From the NCBI RefSeq assembly GCF_963667685.1, contig NZ_OY763931.1, positions 558,001-622,000 on the forward strand: a stretch of 64,000 bases of DNA, in the 5' to 3' direction. The position numbers were made by a program, and so were the translations under genes. The DNA is from Maridesulfovibrio sp. (GTDB lineage: Bacteria; Desulfobacterota; Desulfovibrionia; Desulfovibrionales; Desulfovibrionaceae). This document shows, in pieces, positions 31,135-40,048 of this stretch (position 1 is its first letter; every line of letters begins with the position of its first letter). The notes under the pieces were generated by a model. The model was not told where the DNA came from and ran no database searches. It was given only the letters and a program-made list of their open reading frames with translations.

Positions 31135-32731
31135 TGGGAGCCTCCACTTTCTTTGAGCCGGCCAGTTCGTCCAGATCCTTGGCGGACAGGTGGAAATCAT
31201 CAAAGGCCTTGGCATAGTTCAAGGGAACACCAAGGCGCAGTTCAGTGAGATAGGGATCAATGATTCCCTGCTCGATGAGGTCAATGGCGTGGCTGACAAA
31301 GGTCTGGCCGTTCTGCTCATGACGCCAGTGTTTGTAGGCAGCCTCCATGTTTCCAGCGCGGATGTTGCGCAGGATCACATGGTCAGTGGTGACGATCTCA
31401 GAGGCCACGGTCTGGCCGATAATGCCCATGCCGGAACACTCTGCACATCCTTCACCGCGGATATGGACGTTCTTGTCGCCCATTTTATTTACGGCACGCA
31501 TCAAACGGTTCAGCACTGCTTGTGGAAGGTGTTTGCGGCGCAGGTCATTGTCCGGATCAAGCTTTGTGATTTCCATGATCGGTTGTTTGCAATTGGGGCA
31601 GAGAACCGGAACAAGCCGCTGATGGTGCAGGCCGGACAAAACAGTATGGTCGCATAGATATTCAAGCGGATCAGGATATTGGGCCGCACGCAGCAGGGAA
31701 ACCATTCGCTGGATAATCCCGAAGGCGGAGTTGGCATGGACTGTTGTCCAGACACCATGCCCGGTCTGAGCGGCATCAAGGGCGGCAGATGCTGCTTCCG
31801 GGTAACGGATTTCTCCAATCATGATTACATCAGGGTCAGAGCGCATAGCTCCGGCAATGGCGTTTCGGTAGGCCGCCCCGCGATTGTCATCTTGATCATT
31901 GGTGCTGACCCTGACCTGCTTCACACGTTCCAATGGGTATTCCGGCGGATCTTCAATGGCGAGGAAGTTCTTTTCCGGGTGATCCTCGGCCATGCTTTCC
32001 ATTATGTGTTTAAGGGCGGTTGATTTACCATGCCCGGTGGGACCGGAAAGCAGACTTAGCCCTGAACGCTGGGTAAGGAATTGGAAACGGCGGATGTGCC
32101 GATCCGAATAGCCGAGAGTCCCAAGTCTTTGTTCAAGGCTACCCGTTGCTGTGGTGCGGTCGTAAAGCAGACGCAGCGCCATGAATGTTCCAATTCCATT
32201 CTCGGCCATGGAACATTCAAGCGGTTCAGTATGCAGACGGATGGAATGTACTTCAGCCGGGAGATAATCGCTGCTGACGATCCTGCCGTCCTGTCTTTCC
32301 TTGGCAATGAAGGTTGTGTCAGCGCTATTGGACATGGTCTGGTACATGGCCGTGATGACCTTGCGTCCGGTTTCACCCATGAGTTCGCGATGATTTTGCA
32401 GCATACCAAGTTTGCGGAACTGGATGGAAGCAAAGGGACCGTAGTCACCGATATGGATATCAGACGCTCCTTCATTATATGCGTCTGCAATGATCTCAAT
32501 AGCGAGATCTTGGATGTCGCTGTTTGTTTCGACTCTTACGAAGTGTTTTTTACGCAGCTTTTGAAATTCTTCAGGTTTGAGTCGTTTATTCTCTTTAAAT
32601 CCTTTACGCGCTGCATAGCTTAGAAAGGACATAAGGATAGCGTCATCTTCCACTTCAGCGGAGATGTAGATTTTGCCGTCCAGAAAAAGAACTCTCTCCT
32701 GAAGGCTTGCCGGAATTTCAGTGTTTGTCAT
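31121..32731 (-). CDS. pilQ: PilQ-like pilus assembly ATPase (GspE family)
   Basis: A 536-residue ATPase for pilus extension. Walker A is LLSGPTGHGKSTALKH with K236; Asp box AIEDPPEYPLERVKQ; Walker B SDPDVIMIGEIRYPEAASAA; His box TGHGVWTTVHANSA. A zinc-binding four-cysteine site follows (CPNCKQ and CAEC, about residues 400-440). The N-terminal domain contains EGASDIHIGDYG, typical of the family. The gene lies between pilP and pilR as in IncI1. Confidence 0.95.
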   Translation of the reverse strand: MTNTEIPASLQERVLFLDGKIYISAEVEDDAILMSFLSYAARKGFKENKRLKPEEFQKLRKKHFVRVETNSDIQDLAIEIIADAYNEGASDIHIGDYGPFASIQFRKLGMLQNHRELMGETGRKVITAMYQTMSNSADTTFIAKERQDGRIVSSDYLPAEVHSIRLHTEPLECSMAENGIGTFMALRLLYDRTTATGSLEQRLGTLGYSDRHIRRFQFLTQRSGLSLLSGPTGHGKSTALKHIMESMAEDHPEKNFLAIEDPPEYPLERVKQVRVSTNDQDDNRGAAYRNAIAGAMRSDPDVIMIGEIRYPEAASAALDAAQTGHGVWTTVHANSAFGIIQRMVSLLRAAQYPDPLEYLCDHTVLSGLHHQRLVPVLCPNCKQPIMEITKLDPDNDLRRKHLPQAVLNRLMRAVNKMGDKNVHIRGEGCAECSGMGIIGQTVASEIVTTDHVILRNIRAGNMEAAYKHWRHEQNGQTFVSHAIDLIEQGIIDPYLTELRLGVPLNYAKAFDDFHLSAKDLDELAGSKKVEAPNGAS

Positions 32732-32734
32732 TAG

Positions 32735-33436
32735 TTACTCCTTGAACTTCAAGGCAATGTTCCTGCCGTTTGCGCGGGCCAGAACTTTCCTGGGGGTTAT
32801 GGATACGATTTTACCGGGACCGGCTTTGTCGCCTACGTGCACGGTCTCAAGACCTGCGGAGCTTGAAAGGGTAGCGGAAAGCCTTCCGTCAACACCCTGA
32901 ATGGAGACAACTTTGGGCCATGCCGGGTTGCATCTTCTTTTTGAGCTGGCCTTGGTTTTGGGCATGACGGCAGGTAAAACAGGAGTGGTCAGCTCAATCA
33001 GTTCCTTGTTCTGCTTGGCAAGAGCCACTTCCAGTTTTTTGTATTCAATCAGGTTGCGTATGTAGTTCACATCACTGATGGTCACTGCCGGTCTCGTAAT
33101 GTTTGCGGGCTGCTGTGCAACCGTCTTTTCGGTTCCAGCAGTCGCGTTTGCTGTTGATTCCGTAGGTTCCTGTTCTTGGCTCTTTTCTGTGCTGTTTGAG
33201 TTGGCCATGAATGCAGCAATCGCCCCACTGTTTGTCGCATTGGAATCAGCGGTTCCATTGGTTGCGTTTGTTGATCCGGCAACACTGAACTTTTGCGTTG
33301 AGTTGGTCTGAGCTGCCATTTCAATAAGCAGGTCCTCACCGAGATCTTGGTCGGGTATTTCATGGCCGGCCAGATCATTGGCAAAAGCAGGTATGGCAAT
33401 AAGCAAGAGCAGAAAAAGCAGGCTAGTAACTCGCAT
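32735..33436 (-). CDS. pilP: PilP-like pilus biogenesis protein
   Basis: A 233-residue exported protein: signal peptide MRVTSLLFLLLLIAIPAFA, then a low-complexity Asn/Thr/Ala/Ser stretch, and a C-terminal domain with VVSIQGVDGRLSATLSSSAG and the ISDVNYIRNLIEYKKLEVAL helix, as in IncI1 PilP. Related proteins connect the secretin to inner-membrane parts of the pilus machine. ATG 33436 overlaps the pilO end by 14 bp; the longer frame reads through pilO. Confidence 0.85.
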   Translation of the reverse strand: MRVTSLLFLLLLIAIPAFANDLAGHEIPDQDLGEDLLIEMAAQTNSTQKFSVAGSTNATNGTADSNATNSGAIAAFMANSNSTEKSQEQEPTESTANATAGTEKTVAQQPANITRPAVTISDVNYIRNLIEYKKLEVALAKQNKELIELTTPVLPAVMPKTKASSKRRCNPAWPKVVSIQGVDGRLSATLSSSAGLETVHVGDKAGPGKIVSITPRKVLARANGRNIALKFKE

Positions 33437-34670
33437 AAATCTGGCCCTCCAATGAGCATTGGTTGTTGGTGAAGTCGATCTTTGAAACGACCAGGCAGGG
33501 AATGGAGTCCATTGCTTTGAAGAGAGTGTCTTCAATCATTACCCCTACCGGGAGAGCGGAAAGTTTCCACTCACCTTTGACCCAAGGAGCGGTGACGGTA
33601 ACGGCTTTTTTGAGAATCTTGTTATTCAGCTTTTGGGTCTCAGGAGACTGCCATGTGAGGTTTAGTCTGGCTCCAAGGTTGCGGGTCAGTTCGTAAAGCT
33701 GGGCTGTTGCAACGTCTTTAGGGGTAAGACTTTGTTGCGGCCGTTTGCCGGCCTCGGGGTAGTTGATGGTCAGGTCTGCCAGTTCTGGCTTTGCGCCCAG
33801 AGTGGAGTTGATACTTTCAACGGTCGGGCGGTTGGTGAAACCCGCTCCTTCCTGATGCAGCCAGGACATGTAGATCCCGTTCTCATCACGGATAATGGAA
33901 TTAAGCTTCCAGCCAAGGGTGTACGGCTCGGAATTATCGACCGCACGCTGGAACTCATGGGCAAAGTCTGAAGGTAATGGTTTTTCCTTCCAGCCCATTG
34001 CAAAGATCTGTTCCGGATCGTTCTTGGCGGTTTCCTGCTGACGGAGTTGTTTCTGGCGGGCTTCGTAGGCGATCCTGCGCTGTTCCGCTTCCAACAGTTC
34101 TTGTTGGTGGGAACTCCATAAGTACCAACCCACACAGGCGGTAACAGCGATAGCTGCTGCAACCAGATATTTAAGGTTGGAGTGTTCAGGGTAGAGAGGA
34201 TGGACCCGTTCTGAAGCTTTGAGCAGCCCTTCAAAATGGGACATGGAATCATCCACTGTTTCGCAGATGATTTCATTCTCCCAGCTGGACATTGACTTCA
34301 GGCTTTTAAAGTGGGCTTCTGCTTCAATCCGGGAGCTGAAGTACTGGTCACCTTCTGCAACAATGGTTTTTTTGCTGACCGCACAGACCCACCAAATATC
34401 TTCAGCAAGGCAGAACATCCCGATCCATGTTGCAGTTGATCTTTCCACCAGAGCACAGGCCAGAGAGGGGAGTCGTTTAATTTTCCCTTCTTCGCAGGAG
34501 CCAAGGCCGTATTGTTGTTTGCGGGGAACAAGGCAGTTGTACTTGCTGTCGTTAAAGTCTTCGGCAACAGTCCTGGCCTTTTCAAAAAGCTGTTTTTTGC
34601 CTTTCCCTTCAAGGAGCTGCCACCAGAACCCTATGGCGTATACTTTCTTATGTATTTTGATAGTGCGCAT
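33423..34670 (-). CDS. pilO: PilO-like pilus accessory protein
   Basis: A 415-residue protein with an N-terminal cytoplasmic domain, one membrane helix (about residues 170-186, in LKYLVAAAIAVTACVGWYLW), and a periplasmic C-terminal domain that includes YTLGWKLNSIIRD and APWVKGEWKLSALPVGVMIE. This organisation matches IncI1 PilO (pilin accessory protein). It should be part of the inner-membrane alignment complex. ATG 34670 (MRTIKIHKK) fits the pilN stop two bases before it better than 34697. Confidence 0.85.
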   Translation of the reverse strand: MRTIKIHKKVYAIGFWWQLLEGKGKKQLFEKARTVAEDFNDSKYNCLVPRKQQYGLGSCEEGKIKRLPSLACALVERSTATWIGMFCLAEDIWWVCAVSKKTIVAEGDQYFSSRIEAEAHFKSLKSMSSWENEIICETVDDSMSHFEGLLKASERVHPLYPEHSNLKYLVAAAIAVTACVGWYLWSSHQQELLEAEQRRIAYEARQKQLRQQETAKNDPEQIFAMGWKEKPLPSDFAHEFQRAVDNSEPYTLGWKLNSIIRDENGIYMSWLHQEGAGFTNRPTVESINSTLGAKPELADLTINYPEAGKRPQQSLTPKDVATAQLYELTRNLGARLNLTWQSPETQKLNNKILKKAVTVTAPWVKGEWKLSALPVGVMIEDTLFKAMDSIPCLVVSKIDFTNNQCSLEGQIYASY

Positions 34671-34671
34671 G

Positions 34672-36186
34672 TTAGACCCCGGCACTTTCCATCTCAATGG
34701 TGATAATGATCAGGCTTTTGCCATAATTTTGGCTATGTCCGCCTGCGCTGATACCGATACCTTTGGACTGCTGATCGCTTTCCTGCTCGAACCCGGCGAG
34801 AACAAGTGTCTGACCGCATTTCATTTTGACTCGCTGGCTGAAACTGCGGGTCGAAACCTGCGGAAGCTGGATAGTCAGATCTCCGGATGTGAACTCATCC
34901 ATTGAATCAAGGGAAGAAAGGGTAATGTTGTATTGCAGAATAGCCTTACGGTTATTCATGATGTGCGGGATCACCGTCATGCTGAAGCCGGTGGAAACTT
35001 CACCTGGGGTAAGTTCCGAGGTTTGCATGGAGTTTTCTGTAGTGGTGGAACTGATTCCGGCGAGATACGAGTCCCGCTTGACCACCTGAACGGGAAGAGC
35101 CTGATTGTTCATGACAATCCCCGAACCGGAAGTAAGCAGGGTGGTGCGCCCGCGCTGTTTAAGCGCACGCAGCATAAGACTAGTGTCTTTCCAGTTGCCG
35201 TCCAGAATTGCGGCGGTCAGAGTCCCGGCTCCGGAAATGGTGCTGTAGGGCTGGCCTCCGAGAAGACTAAAGCTTGATTGTCCGGCTTTCAGGACGGATT
35301 CAATATCAAAGCCTACATCAGCGTTACGATTAATCTCCAAGGCCCAGACTTTGACGGCCAGAGCAACTTGTCTGCCCATCTTAGTGTTCAGGGATGTTAT
35401 ATAGTTTCCGACTCTGCGCAGAACTGTGGCTGTGTCGGTGACTGTGACCATCCCGGCAGCTTCGTTAATAACAACCCTGCCGTCTTTGGAGAGCATTGCT
35501 GAAATTGCTTTTTCCGTGTCCTTCCAAACATTGCCTTCAAATCTGGCTCTGTTGGTCTGGGATGTCTGGCTTACGCTGTCCGAGGTTCTGGTGGTCTGGC
35601 TGACTCCTTCCATGCTGCTGGAGTCGGAAGAGCTGCCGGATGTCTGGGATTTATTGGTGATGGTCGATTCGTACTTGATATTGCCCGGAGCAACGGCAAG
35701 GTTGAATGATTTGGTTTGCAGACGCGCAATATCAATCTTTCCGCTCTGTTGGTCATATTCCCAGCCCATACCGAAATATTCACACACTGTATTCAGCAGA
35801 TTCTTGAGCGAACCGTCATAGTTGATGCGCATGAGTATTTGTTTTGTCTGCTTTCTTTCTTCAGAAACGGGGCCTTTTTCAGGTTCAGATTCAACTTCAA
35901 TATGTATAGGAACAAGCTCATTGATCCATTTTGCAATCTGGGAGGCTGTTCCGACCCGATTGGTAAGAGTTACGCGCCGGCTAAAAATAGCAGGCAACTT
36001 GTTGTCTGTTAGCTCAACCGGAATAGCTCCAAGATAAGGAGCATGAACAATGGAAACAGTTTTTTTGCTGCTGGCAGCCCTCATTGAAGCCGCACGGCTT
36101 TTTATAGAGTTCTCCTGTTGTGACGGCTGGATGGGAGCGCAGCTGCAAAGCAAGAGAGTTATGATGAGTATGAGTGTGCGTTTCAT
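34672..36186 (-). CDS. pilN: PilN-like lipoprotein secretin
   Basis: A 504-residue outer-membrane secretin through which the thin pilus passes. The lipoprotein signal MKRTLILIITLLLCSC ends in a lipobox cysteine. Short N-domains (about residues 60-260) include FEGNVWKDTEKAISAMLSKDG. The secretin core (about 270-500) shows VALAVKVWALEINRNADVGF and the closing VSTRSFSQRVKMKCGQTLVLAGFE. Unlike Gsp secretins, IncI1 PilN is its own lipoprotein, as here. ATG 36186 is preferred; the longer frame from 36207 adds seven residues before the signal peptide. Confidence 0.92.
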   Translation of the reverse strand: MKRTLILIITLLLCSCAPIQPSQQENSIKSRAASMRAASSKKTVSIVHAPYLGAIPVELTDNKLPAIFSRRVTLTNRVGTASQIAKWINELVPIHIEVESEPEKGPVSEERKQTKQILMRINYDGSLKNLLNTVCEYFGMGWEYDQQSGKIDIARLQTKSFNLAVAPGNIKYESTITNKSQTSGSSSDSSSMEGVSQTTRTSDSVSQTSQTNRARFEGNVWKDTEKAISAMLSKDGRVVINEAAGMVTVTDTATVLRRVGNYITSLNTKMGRQVALAVKVWALEINRNADVGFDIESVLKAGQSSFSLLGGQPYSTISGAGTLTAAILDGNWKDTSLMLRALKQRGRTTLLTSGSGIVMNNQALPVQVVKRDSYLAGISSTTTENSMQTSELTPGEVSTGFSMTVIPHIMNNRKAILQYNITLSSLDSMDEFTSGDLTIQLPQVSTRSFSQRVKMKCGQTLVLAGFEQESDQQSKGIGISAGGHSQNYGKSLIIITIEMESAGV

Positions 36187-36187
36187 C

Positions 36188-36916
36188 TTAATCCTCACTG
36201 ACAACAATATGTTTATTGGCTTGGTAAAGGGTCACTCGCAGGGAGTTTCCGTTGGTGTGCATGCGGGCAAAAAGCCGCTTTATTGCTCTTGGGAATGTGT
36301 CCCTGAAAGTTGCGTGGGATTGCATCTCAAAGTCATGATTCGCTTTCCAGACCAGCGTATATTCTGAGCGACCGGCCCAGCGTTTGAGCTGATCTCGAAG
36401 CCCGCCGGGAACTATGGACCAGTTCTCATTGAGGGGTGATTCAACTTGTTCGGCATCACCACCGACAAATTCAAAGAACGCCGGGGTCTGGGTGAGCAGC
36501 CCGGATTTTTCGAATCCTTCAAAAGTCAGGTTGTAGACCTGCCCAAATGACCAGCCATCAGATGATCCGAGATACAGGTAATAGAGTGTGCTATTGGTGA
36601 TTGAATCAAACCTCATGTTCATATCCAGCACATTGGAATCAGTGGTTTTCGGGCTGAACTGGAAACCCTGTTCGCGCAGGCCTGCTTCGAATTTCCAACC
36701 GCATGGATTGTCAGAAACAGTCAGGTGCAGGACGGTCCGGCCTGGGGGATAATGTGCGGCAACCTTGAGCGCGGCTTCTTCAACGATGGAATCAACTTCG
36801 TGATCCTCGTACATGGGGGCAGCCTGCTCAACGACTTCAACTTGTTTGGCAGCATTACGTATGCCGGTGCAGCCAGCGGGGAAGACTAAAAGTAAGATCA
36901 GAATCAGGATTCTCAT
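36188..36916 (-). CDS. pilL: PilL/TcpQ-like pilus lipoprotein
   Basis: A 242-residue lipoprotein: signal MRILILILLLVFPAGC ends at a lipobox cysteine. The last about 80 residues (LKRWAGRSEYTLVWKANHDFEM and ANKHIVV) fit the TcpQ C-terminal domain, which helps secretins assemble in type IVb pili; IncI1 PilL carries this domain. The N-terminal half is not clear. It is the first gene of the pilus block, overlapping the trbG end by 4 bp. In RP4 the lipoprotein TrbH occupies the place after trbG, so a TrbH-like role is the alternative. Confidence 0.7.
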   Translation of the reverse strand: MRILILILLLVFPAGCTGIRNAAKQVEVVEQAAPMYEDHEVDSIVEEAALKVAAHYPPGRTVLHLTVSDNPCGWKFEAGLREQGFQFSPKTTDSNVLDMNMRFDSITNSTLYYLYLGSSDGWSFGQVYNLTFEGFEKSGLLTQTPAFFEFVGGDAEQVESPLNENWSIVPGGLRDQLKRWAGRSEYTLVWKANHDFEMQSHATFRDTFPRAIKRLFARMHTNGNSLRVTLYQANKHIVVSED

Positions 36917-37917
36917 TTGGTCACCTCCACCCGTGCAATTTCAACTTTGGCCTGTTCAGATCCTGTGCCGGCAACCAGGATTGCTTTTTCAAAGATCTCG
37001 TCAACGATCATGGCGTTCCCTTTGACCCGATAGTTTACGATGGCTTCCTGTCCGGCCTTTTCAACCAACAGCACCGGAATTTCGGTCTGGGTTGAAGTTC
37101 TCGGCAACTGGATGAAAGTTCTGATTCCGTCATTGTAAACGCGCATGGGCTTCCATCCCGGTTCATCGCCACTTATGGTGTAGCTAAAGTCCAGGGCGGA
37201 GAGATCCACGTTCTTCCCTTCAATCTGGGTCGTGTCCCAAATGTCTTTTTTCTTTTTACGTTTCAGGCTGGCTTCAAGGACTTTCTTCTGATCTTCAGGG
37301 TAGATGAAAGAAACGTATGGATTGTAACCCTTGCGGCGAGATACAAGCTTAAGGTGGTAGACCCTACGGTCTGTAGTGATGACCGCAGTGGTAACCAACC
37401 CGGCATCGAGGGGCTTGATAATGATGTGTGTTGACTCTCGTCCCGGAGTTCCGGACTGACCGACAACCACAAGCCAGCGGGCAGTGTCACCGACAATCAC
37501 ATCATTGACGTTTTCACCCGGCTGAAGTTCAAGATCAGAGGTCATTAGCGGAGAGCAGATGATGGTCGGCATGGTCGCTCCGTAGATGTAAACCAGCCTG
37601 CCGTTACTCTCCATTACCGGGTTGATTTTGCGGTTGATCCATTCTTTGGAAAGCTTCAAAGCTTCCCATTCTTTGCTATTAAGACGAACGTTTGTTTTAG
37701 ATATGTAATCCGGCTGCGCCATTTCAGTAGTCAAATAAGACCGATTTCTAGCCGTGCTGCCAGCAGTATTTCTGGTTTCCGGCGGTGAATGCTGCGCAAA
37801 TACCTTGTTCATCAAACCCATATCAGAGTCTTGTTGTTCGGCCTGTTGTTGATTGGGCGCAGCCCAACCGGAACAGGCGGTCAGAACAAGAAAAAAAGTT
37901 AAAATGAGATGCTTCAT
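36913..37917 (-). CDS. trbG: TrbG/VirB9 channel protein
   Basis: A 334-residue exported protein with a signal peptide (MKHLILTFFLVLTACSGWA; the Cys may be a lipobox). VirB9-type motifs: LVYIYGATMPTIICSPL, LQPGENVNDVIVGDTARWLV, and in the C-terminal domain YNPYVSFIYPED and TFIQLPRTSTQTEIPVLLVE. It forms the outer-membrane core of the channel with VirB7- and VirB10-type partners. It lies 8 bp downstream of trbF. Confidence 0.93.
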   Translation of the reverse strand: MKHLILTFFLVLTACSGWAAPNQQQAEQQDSDMGLMNKVFAQHSPPETRNTAGSTARNRSYLTTEMAQPDYISKTNVRLNSKEWEALKLSKEWINRKINPVMESNGRLVYIYGATMPTIICSPLMTSDLELQPGENVNDVIVGDTARWLVVVGQSGTPGRESTHIIIKPLDAGLVTTAVITTDRRVYHLKLVSRRKGYNPYVSFIYPEDQKKVLEASLKRKKKKDIWDTTQIEGKNVDLSALDFSYTISGDEPGWKPMRVYNDGIRTFIQLPRTSTQTEIPVLLVEKAGQEAIVNYRVKGNAMIVDEIFEKAILVAGTGSEQAKVEIARVEVTK

Positions 37918-37925
37918 TTCGGCTC

Positions 37926-38585
37926 CTATTGTTCAAGAAGTTTTGCCCAGGACAACTCCGTGACATAAATGCCCAGCGGGTTCCTAAGGATCTGGCTTTC
38001 AGTTGTTGGGGGAGAGAGGCGTACTTTGACCGTTGCCTCGTACTTGGTGCTGGACATGGCAACTCCGGAATGGTTGCGCACAGTTTCCAGCCATTCGATA
38101 CGCCAGCTTTCTGAGCTGACAGGAAGGGGGATTCCCTTAATATCAATTTCAACAAGGTTCTTTTGTCCTCGTATGTATGGATTGTTTGTTTCATACCAAC
38201 TTTTGGTTGCTCCTCTGGCCGCACCGATCACAAAGGAAGACATGCTCTGGACCATCTTTTTCTGAAGCCCGATGTCAGCAGTGACTGTTCTCCAGTTAAC
38301 AATAAGATTGGCGATCTCGGCCTGAATGATCCGGGCGGAAACCGGCTCGGCCTGGTCTGCACGTTTTACGGCAACCGAGTGGCCTAGTTTGTCTATCTCG
38401 ACAACGTAGGGAACAACCTTGTTTTGGGTAGCTTGGATGGCATTTATACTCAGCGAAAGCAGGCAGGTCACAAGCAGCCCAAGGGCGAAATTGCGCCACT
38501 GATTACGGCTGGTGATGTAGCTGCCGTACCGCTCAAACCATTCTTCTTTGGCGTTGAGGTATGGGGATTCTTGGTTTTTAGACAT
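37926..38585 (-). CDS. trbF: TrbF/VirB8 inner-membrane channel protein
   Basis: A 219-residue bitopic protein: cytoplasmic start (AKEEWFERYGSYITSRNQWR), one membrane helix (about residues 30-48) and a periplasmic NTF2-like domain with VVPYVVEIDKLGH and YEATVKVRLSPPTT. It is a scaffold of the inner-membrane complex. It lies between trbL and trbG as in RP4. Confidence 0.95.
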   Translation of the reverse strand: MSKNQESPYLNAKEEWFERYGSYITSRNQWRNFALGLLVTCLLSLSINAIQATQNKVVPYVVEIDKLGHSVAVKRADQAEPVSARIIQAEIANLIVNWRTVTADIGLQKKMVQSMSSFVIGAARGATKSWYETNNPYIRGQKNLVEIDIKGIPLPVSSESWRIEWLETVRNHSGVAMSSTKYEATVKVRLSPPTTESQILRNPLGIYVTELSWAKLLEQ

Positions 38586-38604
38586 TTGTAATTACTCCAT
38601 GAAA

Positions 38605-39831
38605 TTATTTGTCCGAAGAATCGTTAGGTAGTTGCATCTTGAATGCTTCATGTTGAGCTTTGACGCTGCTTCGGAAGCCTGCGGATTTGCCCTGGGAAAG
38701 GTTGTCTCGTAAGGCTCTCATTCCTGTGCCGGCCATATGTCCCAGTTTGCTCTTGCCGCTTTTGCCTGCAGAATCTGCAAATGAGCATGCTTCTTTAAGG
38801 GCATCCATGCCGCGCTTGGCTCCAACTGCTCCTCCTATGGCCCCACTGGCGGCGGAGCCAATGCTTTTTACCGCAGCAGATGAAGCCGTGCTGATAGCAG
38901 TGACTGCGGAAGCCATGGCATTACCGGTGGAAACATGTGAACCGTTAACTATTCCTGAAACGATGTCTGGGATGGACATAGTGAGGGCGAGAATTATTAC
39001 TGATGCGCCAAGTACTACGAAAATTTCTTCAACGCTTTTGGCATTAAGACCTATGAATTTGTCGATAAAAGTTATGCTTAGAGAAACCAGAAGTTGCATA
39101 ACAAAAAGTTTTAGAGCGACTGAAAGGGCGTAGCGCAGGAAGTTGATTGCATATTCTCTGGTTACCTGTGCTCCTCCTAAGCCAAGGAGGATCGCACCTG
39201 CGTTGAGGACTATGAAGGATTCGCATTTTACCATCATCATTTGGGCTGCGATCAGAGAAAACGTTATGATTATTGCAACTGCGCATAGAGCGTATACTGT
39301 GCCGGTAACCGGACTCCACAGTGAGGCTTCAGCCCAAATTTTCCCTAGTATTTTCATGCCAGCCTTGAAAATAGCTGTTGGTGTGGCTTCAGGAGCCCCT
39401 GCGTCTTGGGCGATATGGCTAAAAAGAGTAATTATTGAATTGGACCATTCTTTATAGTGGAAAATTGTCACCAACATGATGGTGGAAAACAATACGAACA
39501 TAAAAATTTCAGATATGATTTCTTCTACCGGTGCTCTTTTAATACCGAGCCTTATTCCTTTCCATACGATGTCTATAATGAGGAGATATTTAAAAAGACT
39601 AAGTGAGTATCCTTGTATAAGAGGTTCCCATTTATCTGCTTCAGTTTGGAAACTTTTCAAAAGAATTGATAGTAAGTGTGTGTCTTGAGTGGGTTCAATG
39701 TTTTCATTGGCTAAAACTTTGGTTGCAAATAAAAGAATAAGTGTGCTTAATGTAATAATATAGAAGAGCTTTTTGTTGCGTATGGACTGATGTAAGCGTA
39801 TATTTTTACAAATTTTAAGGGAGAAAATCAT
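38605..39831 (-). CDS. trbL: TrbL/VirB6 polytopic channel protein
   Basis: A 408-residue protein with about six membrane helices between residues 20 and 290 and a soluble Ala/Ser/Gly-rich C-terminal tail (SAAVKSIGSAASGAIGGAVG), the usual shape of TrbL. It forms part of the inner-membrane DNA path. Start ATG 39831 is preferred: AAGG lies 8 nt upstream and it avoids overlap with the divergent lipoprotein gene; the longest frame begins at 39885. Confidence 0.9.
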   Translation of the reverse strand: MIFSLKICKNIRLHQSIRNKKLFYIITLSTLILLFATKVLANENIEPTQDTHLLSILLKSFQTEADKWEPLIQGYSLSLFKYLLIIDIVWKGIRLGIKRAPVEEIISEIFMFVLFSTIMLVTIFHYKEWSNSIITLFSHIAQDAGAPEATPTAIFKAGMKILGKIWAEASLWSPVTGTVYALCAVAIIITFSLIAAQMMMVKCESFIVLNAGAILLGLGGAQVTREYAINFLRYALSVALKLFVMQLLVSLSITFIDKFIGLNAKSVEEIFVVLGASVIILALTMSIPDIVSGIVNGSHVSTGNAMASAVTAISTASSAAVKSIGSAASGAIGGAVGAKRGMDALKEACSFADSAGKSGKSKLGHMAGTGMRALRDNLSQGKSAGFRSSVKAQHEAFKMQLPNDSSDK

Positions 39832-39832
39832 T

Positions 39833-40048
39833 ATGCGTACCTTTTTTATCATTGCCGTATTTCTTATCTTGATCCCTGCATGCAATCAGCAAGAGCAGCA
39901 AGCCAAGTCAGAAGAAACTAAGACAGAGTTTTATGAAGATGGACGTCCTAAATTTCGTCAAGAATCTACTGAATCTTTTATGAATAGCTTTGTTGAGTTA
40001 GATTCCTCTGCAAATTCCACTCAATCAAAGGCAAAAGCCAAGAATTAA
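39833..40048 (+). CDS. Small lipoprotein in the trbK position, on the opposite strand
   Basis: A 71-residue lipoprotein: signal MRTFFIIAVFLILIPAC with the lipobox cysteine at residue 17, then a charged tail containing FYEDGRPKFRQES. AAGGGAG lies 9 nt before the ATG. It fills the gap between trbJ and trbL, where RP4 has the entry-exclusion lipoprotein TrbK. It is on the plus strand, opposite to all neighbours, and converges on trbJ with a 4-bp overlap. Its start lies 1 bp from the trbL start. An entry-exclusion role is inference from size, lipobox and place. Confidence 0.65.
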   Translation: MRTFFIIAVFLILIPACNQQEQQAKSEETKTEFYEDGRPKFRQESTESFMNSFVELDSSANSTQSKAKAKN

